A stretch of DNA of 64,000 nt from Schistosoma mansoni (taxonomy: Eukaryota > Platyhelminthes > Trematoda > Strigeidida > Schistosomatidae), in contig NC_031496.1 in NCBI RefSeq assembly GCF_000237925.1, forward strand, positions 27,769,510 to 27,833,509, given 5' to 3'. Of the stretch, positions 34,787 through 46,279 are shown in pieces. How positions within the stretch are numbered: the first letter of the stretch is position 1; the number at the start of each line of letters is the position of its first letter. The position numbers and the translations under genes were made by a program. Under the pieces are notes generated by a model that saw only the letters and a list, made by a program, of their open reading frames with translations, searched no databases and had not been told where the DNA came from.

Positions 34787-35312
34787 GTATACACGCATAT
34801 ATCACAAGTCAACTGTCAGTAAACACCAGTTTTTATATCCTAGTCACCAGCCAGTTATAGAACTCAGATGGGGGATTAAAATGACTACAATAAAATTTAA
34901 GTACATCACACACAACTCTAAATTAGTCTTAATTTTGTAGAATGTTTGGTCAGTTACTATTTGAATGAGAAATGTTGGTGGATTCAGCTTCCAGTCTCAT
35001 TAAATCCAGGCCATATATTCTTTAAAAAAACATTAAATATTCCTACTTCCTGAATTATATTTCAAAACTAAGCCGATAAACTTGCACTTAATAACTGATT
35101 TACAGTAATTCATATCAATATTCGGACTCGCACATATTGACATTTAACTCTATCGCAATAAAAAGTGTATTTCCATAAGGAATTTATTGCATAGTTTGTC
35201 GTATTTCTTATGGTGTAAGTTGTCCACTGCCGTATTATCTCATACGTATATATGCTCCTTGCTCACTGACTCATACGCCCTTGTCTCTCTTTATCACTGT
35301 TTGTTTATTCAG

Positions 35313-35632
35313 TTAATACAAATACCGATAGTTTAGATAATGAGTTAGAAATGTTAACTCAAATTGTTACAAATACAAATCGTTCATGTAATACTAATGA
35401 TGATCATGGTGAAACAGAAATAACAATAAGAACTCAAATAAATGTTAATGATAATGATAAAAGTTGTAATCGAACATATTCAAAAGTGGAGGATTTAGTC
35501 GATTTCGGACCAGTATATCGATGTCTGCATATTCATTCTGTATTAAATGAACGGGCGGAATTCGAACGACATTATTGTACTCAACGACGAAAACAGTGTC
35601 AATTAATTTTAAGTTTATCACCAAATCAACAA
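35313..35632 (+). CDS. EXOC6: Sec15, exon 4
   Basis: Starts phase 2 (completes the split GTT codon), ends phase 0 at donor GTGAGT. The first part is a low-complexity Asn/Thr/Asp-rich linker. It is followed by the conserved KVEDLVDFGPVYRCLHIHSV and a FERHYCTQRRKQ block (human TVQDLVDFSPVYRCLHIYSVLGDEETFENYYRKQRKKQ). A stop follows the donor in frame, so splicing is required. Confidence 0.94.
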
Positions 35633-36062
35633 GTGAGTCGTTGTTTTTATTATGTACACTTATTATTGATGATGATAATTACTTATATTAGTATTTTATT
35701 TTAAATGCAGATTGATTAATGCAAATGACAGTCAGTTAAATGAAGGGAATACTCTTCAATGAGTTCGTTTTTGAAGGTGTGCACTCGTGTTTATTTATTT
35801 ATAATTCTAAGTATAATTAGTAAAGTAAAATGTGAGGGATCAATTGTGTTTTCTATTCTGAGATTTTTTATAGATTCAGGATATTTCGACACAAACCTAC
35901 TCATCGATATAGTTTATAACATCTGTTTGAAGATTCTTAGAAATTTATTACTTTTTAAATTGCAACATTATAAAGATTGTTTAAGCTAGAATTCTTCGAG
36001 ATGTTAGAGAAGATTTGTAGCTCCGGTTGATAATTTTCGTGGGGTCTCGTTCTCTGAGATGG

Positions 36063-37095
36063 TTAGTTTGGTCGTGGAGCTTTCATCGTATTCTGGACGA
36101 CATCATCAGCACAAACTTTAAGTAAAAGTGAAGTGTTCGAATTTCTCCACATACGGCTCACAGCTTTCCCTGTAGACCTCGGTCTTGATTGGTTAATGTT
36201 GGCCTTTAACCTGTCATTGTTTGCTCCTTTATTTTGATTATATCTCCCATCGATTTGATTCTTGGTCCTATATTTGTCCATAATTTTTCTGATTGGTTGA
36301 TAAATTGGGTCGATTTCAATGTGTTTGTTGTTTGCTGATTGACTTGAGTGCCAATCTAAAAATTCTATGGTGTTTTTAGAATTGCCTCTATCCAAGATTT
36401 CAACATTCTCCAGTCGAATGTGTGTCCACCTGCGTTGATATAAGTGAGGATATGCCATGGCGTTTGACCGCTACTTGATGTTCATGCAGGCGAAGATGAA
36501 TTGGGCGTCCGCTTTGTCCGATGTAGTGTTTTTTGCAGTTGGAACAATTTATTTTGTAGATGATGTTCGGTTTTTCTTCTTTTGTCATTCCGTCCTTTGG
36601 TTTATATAGGATTGATTGAAGTGATTTTGTTGGTTTTTGTGCTACACCTATTCCAAAAGGCTTAAACAATCTCGTAATTTCTAATATGCCTTTTACATAT
36701 GGTAGGATGATCTGTTTGTTGGTTTTTGTACTTGATTTTGCTCCTGCTGATGCGTTTAGTTGGTATCTTTTGATGAAATTGATTGGGTCGTTGGATCTAT
36801 ACCATGACATTTTTACATTTTTAACGATACAGTAAACTCCTACTTATAAAGCCTAAACTTTTAGAAACTACAAATAAATTTTCGTTTTCATTGATATATC
36901 AACAGGGACCAGTCCGTTTCAAATGAAACCAATAAATTAATCTCAATGAAATCTATTCAACGAAACTATAATAGTCAGCTCACTAGTAACTTGCCTCAAT
37001 ATATTCCTAAAACTTTGGTGAGATGTCGTAACTTGTGAATTTGAGACACATCGGAAGTGAAGTAGTTGTCATCACTAGGATTGAATGATCGCTGC
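36063..37095 (-). mobile_element. Penelope-like element remnant: 5' leader joined to linker and GIY-YIG endonuclease
   Basis: On the minus strand, a leader (37095-36811) precedes an ORF starting MSWYRSNDPINF at 36810. It then carries the typical Penelope linker (LPYVKG, LFKPFGIGVAQKPTKS) and the GIY-YIG nuclease (NIIYKINCSNCKKHYIGQSG, then R-x-H-L-R-L-H-E-H). A further segment, NVEILDRGNSKNTIEF, continues to 36063. The reverse transcriptase that should precede the linker is absent, so this is an internally deleted, broken copy. The leader is one arm of a 298-base inverted repeat. Confidence 0.85.
36798..37095. repeat. Left arm of a 298-base inverted repeat (pairs with 39229-39526)
   Basis: Reverse complement of 39229-39526 with one mismatch and no length change. 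It is the leader plus first codons of the Penelope-like ORF. Confidence 0.93.
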
Positions 37096-37150
37096 CCTAT
37101 GTAGCAAATTGAGTAAATTATCAGAAGGGGTTTTGTGGAGATTTAGTATG

Positions 37151-37238
37151 TTTCATAGTTGAAAGCATGAGTCAATTGAAGCTTTCAGGTTTTCCATGGT
37201 GGTCTAGCTTCAATTGACTCATGCTTTCAACTATGAAA
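37151..37238. repeat. Perfect hairpin made from a SINE tail: 33-base arms, 22-base loop
   Basis: 37151-37183 is the exact reverse complement of 37206-37238. The right arm and loop (TTCCATGGTGGTCTAGCTTC...) are the 3' tail of the hammerhead SINE in normal order; the left arm is the same tail turned round. Confidence 0.95.
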
Positions 37239-37254
37239 TGGAGTAAAGTTGCAA

Positions 37255-37400
37255 TTGTGCCAGCAGACACACCGACTCAGTGGTTTTAATGGTTAAGCGT
37301 TTGCTGAGAGACCTGAAATTTCTGCTTACAATTCCTAATGGATGCGTACTGCTAAATAGTTTCAAACAGTTTTCTAGTGCTCTGCTTCACCATTTTTACC
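37255..37400 (+). mobile_element. Hammerhead SINE, degenerate copy
   Basis: CTCAGTGGTTTTAATGGTTA resembles the tRNA-like A-box region. Further on, GGATGCGTACTGCTAAATAG and TTTCAAACAGTTTTCTAGTG line up with the hammerhead of the copies at 42634 and 46336, but CUGANGA and GAAAC are both damaged. No cleavage expected. Confidence 0.55.
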
Positions 37401-37778
37401 TCCCAGTAGAATTCTGATATCTGGTGCTCAGATTCTAATGAAATCGATAAGTTATTCATCAACTATATATCTTAACAAGATAGACTGATGCTAATCTGAA
37501 ATGTGAAAATTAATGTACAATTCACTAGCTAGCTGATAGTCATCATCATGCCTATATGTTAGGGGAAATAAACGAACCATTTTCACAGAAAATTGTTTAT
37601 TAACAAGCAACTGAGTTATATAACGTAATATACTTCTTTTTGAGAGAAAAAAGTGCTTGAAATGAAGCAAACTCACCATTGAGTCTAATGTTCATAACCA
37701 AGCATGTGAATCGGCTTGAACTATGTTTCTATTTTTGTATAAACTAATTTCACTTTCATAAGTGTAATATGGATATTA

Positions 37779-37779
37779 C

Positions 37780-37809
<30 letters not shown>
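37779..37809. repeat. (ATT)n microsatellite
   Basis: About ten ATT units. Confidence 0.95.
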
Positions 37810-37810
<1 letters not shown>

Positions 37811-38829
37811 CATGTGATGCATTCTAAATTATTCTTCACAAAACACAATGCATTATAGGATACCAATGAAATATGATTCACATGCTAGTTCTTTTAAGTG
37901 TTTTAATGTAAGGTAACCATTGAACTGAGTACATACAAACACATAGTACCAATAAATGGCCGTCAGTTGATTAATTTTCAGTTAATCATTGAGCTGTGAG
38001 CTTGTTAGAAAGAAATTTTTAACCACTTTTTAAGTGAAAATAAGAGACTTTATTTGTATCTAGAAAGTGATAATGACGATAGCTAAAGATAGGATCAATG
38101 ATGTATGTTTCTTTTTATGCAGTTCTATGCTAGCTGAATTATACATATCCTAAAAAGTTTTAGTTTTCTCATTTAAACTGAAATACAGCGGGGTCAACGA
38201 TTCACTATTCATAGGATTATTTAAAAATCTGTTGAATCATGAAACATATATTTCCGAAATGCCACTACTGTTCAAGATGAATATACTGATAAAAGGAAGG
38301 ACATCCATGATTAAACAATGAACTACACAACAGTATCTCTACGAAATTAAAGAAAATAAAACGGTAATCTAGACATTGCTTTTTTTCATTTTGACAAAGC
38401 TTACAAGAAAACAACTACACAAAACTAATTATAATTTTTTTATGGTGATCAAAAGTGAAATTGATATAGGGGATTTGTGGAGGTTTAAAATTGTAAAAAA
38501 TAAACTAATTTAATAGAATAAACAAATATATGATTCCACCATTTCCTCCTCCGCACGAAGCTACATCAACAATTTGGTCAGTCAGTCAATCATAAACAAT
38601 GTAGATCGTGACACAAATATTCATTAGCCCTGATTATCATATCACATTAGGAAGACGATATGGAATCAACAAGTCAAATAGCAAAAAACCGAAATAATTT
38701 ATTAATTATGATAATAAGGGTAAACATCGAGAATATGGTTGTAAAAGACAGAATGAAAAGGTACGTATAAGTGAATACCAGAACTTAAGATATGGAGCGA
38801 CATAAGTAAGGAATACATCTGCAACATTG

Positions 38830-39015
38830 TAACCTATTATGAGCCATGTCACCCGATGTCACCGACCAATGATTGTAATCATTATGTGGACTAAAGTCAG
38901 ATAGTCTGCACTTATCAATGTAGATCAGACCAACAGTCAATAATTCCATGGACCAGTACTACGTTTTAGTTGGTCAGCCCCATAAGCTTTCTTCAAACCT
39001 ACCCGACTGTAACTG
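38830..39015 (-). mobile_element. LINE 3'-region relic (same family as 50985-51690)
   Basis: Reads antisense to the C-terminal coding and 3' end of the LINE seen at 50985-51690 and 53510-54005: GAGCCATGTCACCCGATGTC, GTCTGCACTTATCAATGT and GGACCAGTACTACGTTTTAG have clear counterparts there. It directly abuts the Penelope-like leader copy. Confidence 0.7.
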
Positions 39016-39526
39016 CTACCTTGACATGGTGGTCGGGCTCGCCTATCGTTGTGACCCAACCGAGCTATATTGGAACATATGTTCCTGTAGGTTCTACTAT
39101 GCCAGGCAGGTCGATTGGAAAACGGTGACACTAAAAACAGTAACTCAATGTCTGAGGGTGAAAGTCGTACTGCTGACTGCAGAGAGATGTGACAGCAGTA
39201 AGGTGTTTCCCTCGGACAACCAGCATATGCAGCGATCATTCAATCCTAGTGATGACAACTACTTCACTTCCGATGTGTCTCAAATTCACAAGTTACGACA
39301 TCTCACCAAAGTTTTAGGAATATATTGAGGCAAGTTACTAGTGAGCTGACTATTATAGTTTTGTTGAATAGATTTCATTGAGATTAATTTATTGGTTTCA
39401 TTTGAAACGGACTGGTCCCTGTTGATATATCAATGAAAACGAAAATTTATTTGTAGTTTCTAAAAGTTTAGGCTTTATAAGTAGGAGTTTACTGTATCGT
39501 TAAAAATGTAAAAATGTCATGGTATA
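39016..39526 (+). mobile_element. Penelope-like 5' leader copy, opposite orientation
   Basis: Its last 298 bases are the partner of 36798-37095 and end with the same ATG context (ATGTCATGGTATA). Beyond this the two copies diverge within about ten codons. The first ~210 bases look like more of the same leader but have no second copy in the window. A fragment without coding domains. Confidence 0.6.
39229..39526. repeat. Right arm of the 298-base inverted repeat
   Basis: One mismatch against the reverse complement of 36798-37095. The arms are separated by 2.1 kb of unrelated, older repeats. Confidence 0.93.
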
Positions 39527-39699
39527 AATCCAAAGACCTGTTAATTGCTTACTTGTTCAAGTGCATATTATGTGTTGACTTCTTTTTCTTTTGCTAAAAT
39601 TTTACTCTCAAACGGCTTATGTTATTAGCGATAATTCACTTGTGTTACGTATACCCAATTACTCCCTGCCTCGGTAGGTAATGTTGTCTGTTGTAGTAG

Positions 39700-40097
39700 T
39701 AGTCTGAAAGAAATCTAAGGGCGGGCAAATCGAGAAATTGTACCAGTCTGGAGTGATTGACAATTGGACTGAGCCATGTGAATAGCTATCGACTACCTAC
39801 TTGGGCTCTACATGATTATGGTAATTAGTTGTTAGAGACTGTGGGTGACATCGCTCGACATCATCTGCAATAGTGCAGATACATCTACTCTGTTTTTGTT
39901 TAGAAACTGGATCTCGAAGTCCTACACCTTATTTTTCCACACCTATTCTTTTTGACTAATACTGATTCGGCTACCACTCCTATTACTTTGGGATTTGTCT
40001 TGAAATAATTTTATCTCACTGTGCTAATGCCGGCATGGTGACTTGAACCGATGCACGTGTCAGGTTTCTTATGTGTGTATCTGATTGACTGACTGAC
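39700..40097 (+). mobile_element. LINE 3' end with (TGAC)n tail, diverged
   Basis: GACTGAGCCATGTGAATAGC, GTTAGAGACTGTGGGTGACA and TGCAATAGTGCAGATACATC match, in sense orientation, the coding end of the family read antisense at 50985-51690. It finishes with GTGCTAATGC, AACCGATGCACGTGTCAGG and GATTGACTGACTGAC. Confidence 0.75.
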
Positions 40098-40204
40098 AAT
40101 GACCAACAGACACACCTGTGGTGCGTAGGTGCTAAAACTGACTGGCATTCTATTATGTATAATTCTTAAATGATTGTTGTGATGGATGTCCCATAAAACA
40201 CTAT

Positions 40205-40722
40205 TTCACCATTATTTATTGGAGCACATGAAAATTAGTACAAATGGGAGCCTATATATATATATATCACACAAAGTAGTTATCATCGGATTTATGTGTG
40301 AGCTGAGATACTGTCCGAGTACTCAAACCAAAGTAGACGGTTTTCTCAGCAGGCCACCCTCCAAGCTTTAGACCTAGAGGTTTAATCCACGAGACAATGG
40401 AGCAACGTTAAGAGACCAATGGTCGCCGGTGACCAACAATAGGTTGACACACCAATCGTCCCCTCAGGATCCTGGAGCCCATATGCATCATTGGATTGTA
40501 GTCAGGGTTTTCTAACTTCTCTCAGTAGATCCTCTTTACCCATAAAGCTGGTTTAAATACCAGATATCCACTTTTCATCCTCTCAATTTCGTAAACACTC
40601 CGTTCGAGAGAAGGAAGTGAGTAGGACTTCGCTGTAAATGGCTGTATACGCATGGTCATATGAGAGCACTTTGAGTGAGAGAATGGACTTTCCCTACCCT
40701 CATCGTACCAAGGTATTCGGAG
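40205..40722 (-). mobile_element. LINE-tailed SINE, complete but old copy
   Basis: All blocks of the family are present on the minus strand, from CTTGGTACGATGAGGGTAGG near 40720 down to the AATAAATAATG end at 40205. It is much more diverged than the copies at 2623 and 33139. A short TA tract has grown in its tail region (40254-40268). Confidence 0.85.
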
Positions 40723-41627
40723 CGATTTCGCACATGAAAATGGCAAAACTATGTATAATAGCTGTATACAGGATTATTAATAACCCCATAAAATATGTAA
40801 AGAGAAACTTGTTTTCACTCAGAAAAACTCACTTTTTAATTTTAAGATGGAATATTTAGTTACAAATTGAAAAATTCAAAACTCATGGTGATTTAGGTTT
40901 TATGAGGTTGCTTAGTGAAAAAAATACAATATATCGAAATGCAACTTCTTTGTACTTTCCAGTGTTTCTCCAGTTTATATCACTCTGTTTTCTTTATTTA
41001 TTGAATTTTATCTTGATTATTATATATATACTCTGAATACTAACTATTTTGCAATAGTCTTTTAACTGTAATCTACTAGTTTAACAATATTCACTACATA
41101 TAGATAATAATTCATACAAGAATATAATACACTTTTTTTGTAGGTTAATTTACTGGTCTGTTAATACCTAAAATTCAATTTCAGGTCACTCATTCTGTAC
41201 AACATTTAAACAAACAATCATTGTTTATGTAAATAATTATTGTGCTGTATAATAAATAGGGTATATAAAATATATACTGCATGTTCAAACTATGAAGATA
41301 TTGAGTTTTTCAATTCATTGATCTCATTTCAGTTTAGAAGCTTTTACATGAATATCAGTGAACACTCTTGGGTATTTGTTACTCCGGTTTTTGCAATATA
41401 CATGTATACTAATTTGGTGAACAAGAACACGAGTCGGGGACTACCTAATGTATTTGAATACAAAATTACAGAATCTCTTAGTAAAATCTGAGAACCATAC
41501 AGTAAATACTTCGTCTGCAAAATGTCAATCAATCGTCTCAGACTTGACTGTTTCTTCGTTTCCACACCAATCACTCTCTGTTCTTGTTCTCTTCTATCTT
41601 CTTAAGCTTCTGCCTCCAGGCATTTCA

Positions 41628-42440
41628 NNNNNNNNNNNNNNNNNNNNNNNNNNNNNNNNNNNNNNNNNNNNNNNNNNNNNNNNNNNNNNNNNNNNNNNNN
41701 NNNNNNNNNNNNNNNNNNNNNNNNNNNNNNNNNNNNNNNNNNNNNNNNNNNNNNNNNNNNNNNNNNNNNNNNNNNNNNNNNNNNNNNNNNNNNNNNNNNN
41801 NNNNNNNNNNNNNNNNNNNNNNNNNNNNNNNNNNNNNNNNNNNNNNNNNNNNNNNNNNNNNNNNNNNNNNNNNNNNNNNNNNNNNNNNNNNNNNNNNNNN
41901 NNNNNNNNNNNNNNNNNNNNNNNNNNNNNNNNNNNNNNNNNNNNNNNNNNNNNNNNNNNNNNNNNNNNNNNNNNNNNNNNNNNNNNNNNNNNNNNNNNNN
42001 NNNNNNNNNNNNNNNNNNNNNNNNNNNNNNNNNNNNNNNNNNNNNNNNNNNNNNNNNNNNNNNNNNNNNNNNNNNNNNNNNNNNNNNNNNNNNNNNNNNN
42101 NNNNNNNNNNNNNNNNNNNNNNNNNNNNNNNNNNNNNNNNNNNNNNNNNNNNNNNNNNNNNNNNNNNNNNNNNNNNNNNNNNNNNNNNNNNNNNNNNNNN
42201 NNNNNNNNNNNNNNNNNNNNNNNNNNNNNNNNNNNNNNNNNNNNNNNNNNNNNNNNNNNNNNNNNNNNNNNNNNNNNNNNNNNNNNNNNNNNNNNNNNNN
42301 NNNNNNNNNNNNNNNNNNNNNNNNNNNNNNNNNNNNNNNNNNNNNNNNNNNNNNNNNNNNNNNNNNNNNNNNNNNNNNNNNNNNNNNNNNNNNNNNNNNN
42401 NNNNNNNNNNNNNNNNNNNNNNNNNNNNNNNNNNNNNNNN
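41628..42440. other. Assembly gap (813 N)
   Basis: Run of undetermined bases. Its right edge falls inside a SINE body, so collapse of a repeat is the likely cause. The ORFs that appear to span it are artefacts. Confidence 1.
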
Positions 42441-42496
42441 TTCGCTCTTCCTCTCAAAATGCTCTCACATGGCCACGCGTGTATAGCCTCTGCCAC
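42441..42496 (+). mobile_element. LINE-tailed SINE body fragment at gap edge
   Basis: CTCAAAATGCTCTCACATGG and CGTGTATAGCCTCTGCCAC match positions about 40-110 of the SINE body; the 5' start is hidden in the gap. Confidence 0.8.
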
Positions 42497-42577
42497 TGAT
42501 ACTACAAGCGCTTGTACTGACTATCTAATTGAATCTGTTATTAAAGTTGAATAAATTAATTAATTAATACATAATCT

Positions 42578-42775
42578 TTCAATAGTTGAGATCATGAATC
42601 ACTTGAAGCTAGACCACCATGGAAAGCCTGAGAGAACTGGACGGCCGTTTCGTCCTATTGTTGGACTCCTCAGCAGTGCTCATCCACGATCCCACCTCAC
42701 GAGATTCGAACCCAGGACCTATCAGTTTCACGCGCGAGCGCTCAACCACTAGACCAATGAGCCAGCCGGCATCCA
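42578..42775 (-). mobile_element. Hammerhead SINE, well-preserved copy
   Basis: Minus strand: tRNA-like head with A box TGGTCTAGTGG (about 42758-42748) and B box GGTTCGAATCTC (about 42714-42703), then the hammerhead at 42679-42634, then a tail ending ATCTCAACTATT. Ribozyme parts: helix I GCACUG with CAGUUC (one mismatch), core CUGAGGA, helix II GUCC/GGAC with a 7-base loop, GAAAC, helix III ACGG/CCGU and cleavage triplet GUC (cut between 42640 and 42639). All core bases expected for activity are present. Confidence 0.88.
42634..42679 (-). ncRNA. Type I-like hammerhead ribozyme with intact core
   Basis: Core CUGAGGA (CUGANGA with N=G), GAAA, a four-pair helix II, a four-pair helix III with essentially no loop, GUC at the cleavage site and helix I closed by the flanking SINE sequence. 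Known for this SINE class in schistosomes: ribozymes of this form process tandem transcripts. Helix III is minimal, so activity may need dimeric forms. Confidence 0.75.
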
Positions 42776-43929
42776 AAGGTGTTAATGTCTAACTTCAACC
42801 GATCAACCTAATCTTTCATTATCAACAATTCATCGATTGCATTCGAAAACTATCACATTCATATTGTTATTCATTGCGGTTTTCGATTAGTTGTAAAAGT
42901 ATGTTTCAATCGTTAAGATAATGAATAGAATGTCGATTAATTTAGTGATATGAAATGATGCTGATGTATAATGACATAATTGTCCATTAGTATGGATCTA
43001 TTAACTTATTCACTATTAGTTTTACAACTGAATAATATAAAAGAATGCTAGGCAACTAAGCTAACACAGAATCCTAATACTTGTTTCAATCGTTATGTAT
43101 AAAATATAAAATAAAAAATTACGTAAATGAAAACCACACACAATATTTCACCACTATATGTACAATAATATCTGAAAGTCATTGAAAAATCCAGTAACCT
43201 TAAGACTTTGAATACTGGTTAATGTTAACTCATTTACTATATATAGTTTCATATATATAACTCATCTTTAAGTTATGCAGTCTATTCGAAAACTAATAAT
43301 ACTATCCTGTTGCTCAAATCTAAATACACGATGAAGTTTAATTTAACAACCTATTATATAGGTATCAATGCCATGTTTGGACTGGATAGTTTCAAAAAAT
43401 TGAGTATCGGTTATGAAGTTAATGATAAATATATTTTTTTGATATTCCAATGAGTAAGAAATTATATTTCCGACATTTTATGATTTCATTTAAGCCAATT
43501 CTTCAGAGTAAATAAATAGCCGAAATAAAATTAACACACGTTTAAATAGTACAAAGGAAACAACGAAGAATATTTTTAGTGTAATCAACATCATAATCGG
43601 TCTGAACATGTCAGTGCCAAGTTATTTTTCGGTCAAGGCGGATTTGTATGACCTGTCACTGCATTAATTTGTACGTCAGAAGGTGGATATGAAAAAGTTT
43701 ATATATTTGTAGTATGAAGTATTGAGGTTGGAATCAGGTATATATGTGTGTAGATTGTGTGGAAATAAATATAGTCTAATGTGGTTGTTTGTATAAACAG
43801 TCCAAATTGAATGAATATTCCGGTTTTCTTTCTTATTGAGGGCAGAAGAATTTGGCATTATATAAAACGCTTCGGCTACTCATCTCTCTTTATAGTTGGA
43901 AAAACCTTTCTGAACTTTAATAATTTTAA

Positions 43930-44262
43930 TATATTTGGTGATTATTGAAAATAGCATGTACTGCTATTGCTGATTTATCCTGTAAATTTCTTAATTCTAC
44001 AGGATTATTAGTAGGTCTTTTTGTGTAACTTAAGTGTTCCTTGGCACAAGGCGAGATCTCACTCCAATGTAGAACGCATCACAATCGACACAACCTAATC
44101 TGTGGACAAAATTTTGTGTAGAATTGAATGAGATCTTATCTTTTATTCTAACTAAAGCGTCTCTTAGAGTGTTATTTGTCTTGTAGAAGGCTTTAATGTT
44201 GTAAGTTTTCAATAGACCTTTTGATTCTTCTGTTGTACCTTGGTGTTAAGGTAAAACCACAG
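43930..44262 (-). mobile_element. Penelope-like element fragment: linker plus GIY-YIG nuclease
   Basis: Minus-strand reading gives HQGTTEE, TYNIKAFYKTNNTLRDALVR, HRLGCVDCDAFYIG and, further on, LSYTKRPTNNPVELRNLQDK. This is the linker and GIY-YIG endonuclease of a second Penelope-like subfamily, distinct from the one at 36063-37095. No reverse transcriptase is attached. A short broken fragment. Confidence 0.8.
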
Positions 44263-45689
44263 TACCAATCCAAGATCCTTCATTAGGATTGTTATTTACA
44301 GAAAAGTAGTTTTATTTTATTATGTTTTTAATGATCGGGAGAAAATTATGAAATCGTAAAATGTTTATTATATTCCCGCTTTCTTTTAGCTTGTCTTCTT
44401 TTGAAATAATGATCTTGGTTGCTCTTCAGAACCTCGGCAATTAATTGAAAATTTATTGATTTTATTATGTATTGGTCTTTTTTTAAAAACACCACTACTG
44501 AAATGTTTTTCTCCCTTGACCTTTTTTATTACACTAAAATTTACTATCTGAATTCGCTTAGTCATTCAAAACACATTGTGATATTTCATGCTTATTGTTG
44601 TAGGAGATGATTTAACTATAAGGTGAAAACTTTCGAAGCTATTTTTGTACGATTTTATTTATGTATATATTGATTAAATGTTTAATAAATATTTTGGTCT
44701 TATTATTTTTGTATTACCCTAGCAACAAGCTTCTATTTGAACCGTACATTGTTGTTATGGAATTTTTCGACTAATAAACTAGGACCGATTATTTTCGTAC
44801 CCAATTCTCCGTTCTTCCCATCATTCATTTTGTTATTCGGTTTTTAATGCTGTTACTCAATTGGTCTACTGTGCGCTTTGGTCTTGTATGTACATAAATA
44901 AATGTCTGAAATATAATAGTGATCTTTGACTGATGATCATTGGTCTTGCATTTTTCCTCTTCGTTCGCTGCTAGTTAGTGTCGGGTCAACCGTCAGGTAT
45001 CAGTATCGACTATCAGTCCTCCTTGTTCTTGATTCGTAATAGTTGCTTAAGGTCATCTACGCTGATTGGTCGGTTGTAGGACATAACACATATATATGTT
45101 TATTTACACTCTAAATGAGCACTGTGTATCATCACATGAACTCATGATTTTCAAGCTGAAACTACTCATTATCATTCTAATATTTTACTGTCTAATTAGC
45201 ATACATTTATTAAATTATGTGTAATCTATAAATAAAACCATCTAATTTTACCAATTTTAGTTAACATATTACAATATTTAAGACCTAGTAATAATTCTTG
45301 TAACTGAATAGTCGATAATATTATACTAGAATTAATATGAACTCAATGCTAAAATCCAGTTTAAATGACACATTTGTCAAACAAGTGACTTTACTCCCCC
45401 CCCACGTCCCGTTTATCATATAAGAATTACCATTCAATTGGTAACAGAATCTGATTGAAGAGATTGTTTGTTTACAAGTTGTTAAACTGTTTGCTTGTTT
45501 ATTATTTAGAGTTTATTTAAATTCAACTATACTATAACTTTTAAGCATAAATTTAATTTTCATTATTTAATGTTTGAATTTCTTTCCAAGATTTTTTTAT
45601 TACCTACTAAGTGTGAACATGGTTATAATATAATATTTTATTGAACTATGTTTATATAAATCATATGTGTTGTATGCGGTATAAGCTAT

Positions 45690-46210
45690 ATTGCCATGCA
45701 GAGCTGAGGGTCTCATATGAGACTGAAGGTTCGCCATCGACATTGTGGATGGTTCGGCATTACTTTGGCAAGTTTTGCTGACTTTTCATGCGCAAAATTG
45801 GTTTTCTGGTTAACCGATTTCATTCATATTGATGATTGCTTTTCAGTGTTCTCAAGGGCCATTGTCATTGGAACATTGTAAGGCATATCGCCATTGCTAA
45901 CAGTAATGAGTTCGACTGTCGGTGTAAGCTGAATAGGTCAAATTTGACCTGTTCATGCTGTGCATAATTGGTTTACGCGATCATTAATCGGAATAGTTAT
46001 ACAGGTGATGTGAATGTGTATACGAATGGTGTGAATGGTCCACCAGGGTGCTTGGTACCTGTGTGGTTGCGCCACAGGATTTAGCTGTATTATTTAGATT
46101 GTAGCGTTGAAGCTTATATGGTATCTAGTTCTCCTGCGAAACAGGATTGAGCTATACTGTTTGAGTTGTCACGTGGAAGTCTAGATGGTGTCTAGTTCTC
46201 CTGAAAACCA
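45690..46210. repeat. GC-richer block of unknown origin ending in two 67-base tandem units
   Basis: The block stands out from AT-rich surroundings. Its end consists of two diverged copies of a 67-base unit, 46074-46140 and 46141-46207; both start ACAGGATT and end TCTAGTTCTCCTG. No coding potential or known family recognised. Confidence 0.55.
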
Positions 46211-46279
46211 ATGCAAAATTACTCTGGCCCACAAGGGTATATTATATAACTATATAGAAATAGTTAAACGGTTATTTAC

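Larger units (their letters stand above)
32535..35312. other. Sec15 intron 3 (about 2.8 kb) with SINE and RTE insertions
   Basis: Holds a complete LINE-tailed SINE (33139-33664) and an RTE-like 3' end (34340-34786). The remainder is AT-rich with nothing recognised. Confidence 0.6.

Noticed and set aside
41448-42554. Long ORFs spanning 41448-42554 on both strands
   Set aside because: They run through 813 undetermined bases and are artefacts of the gap.
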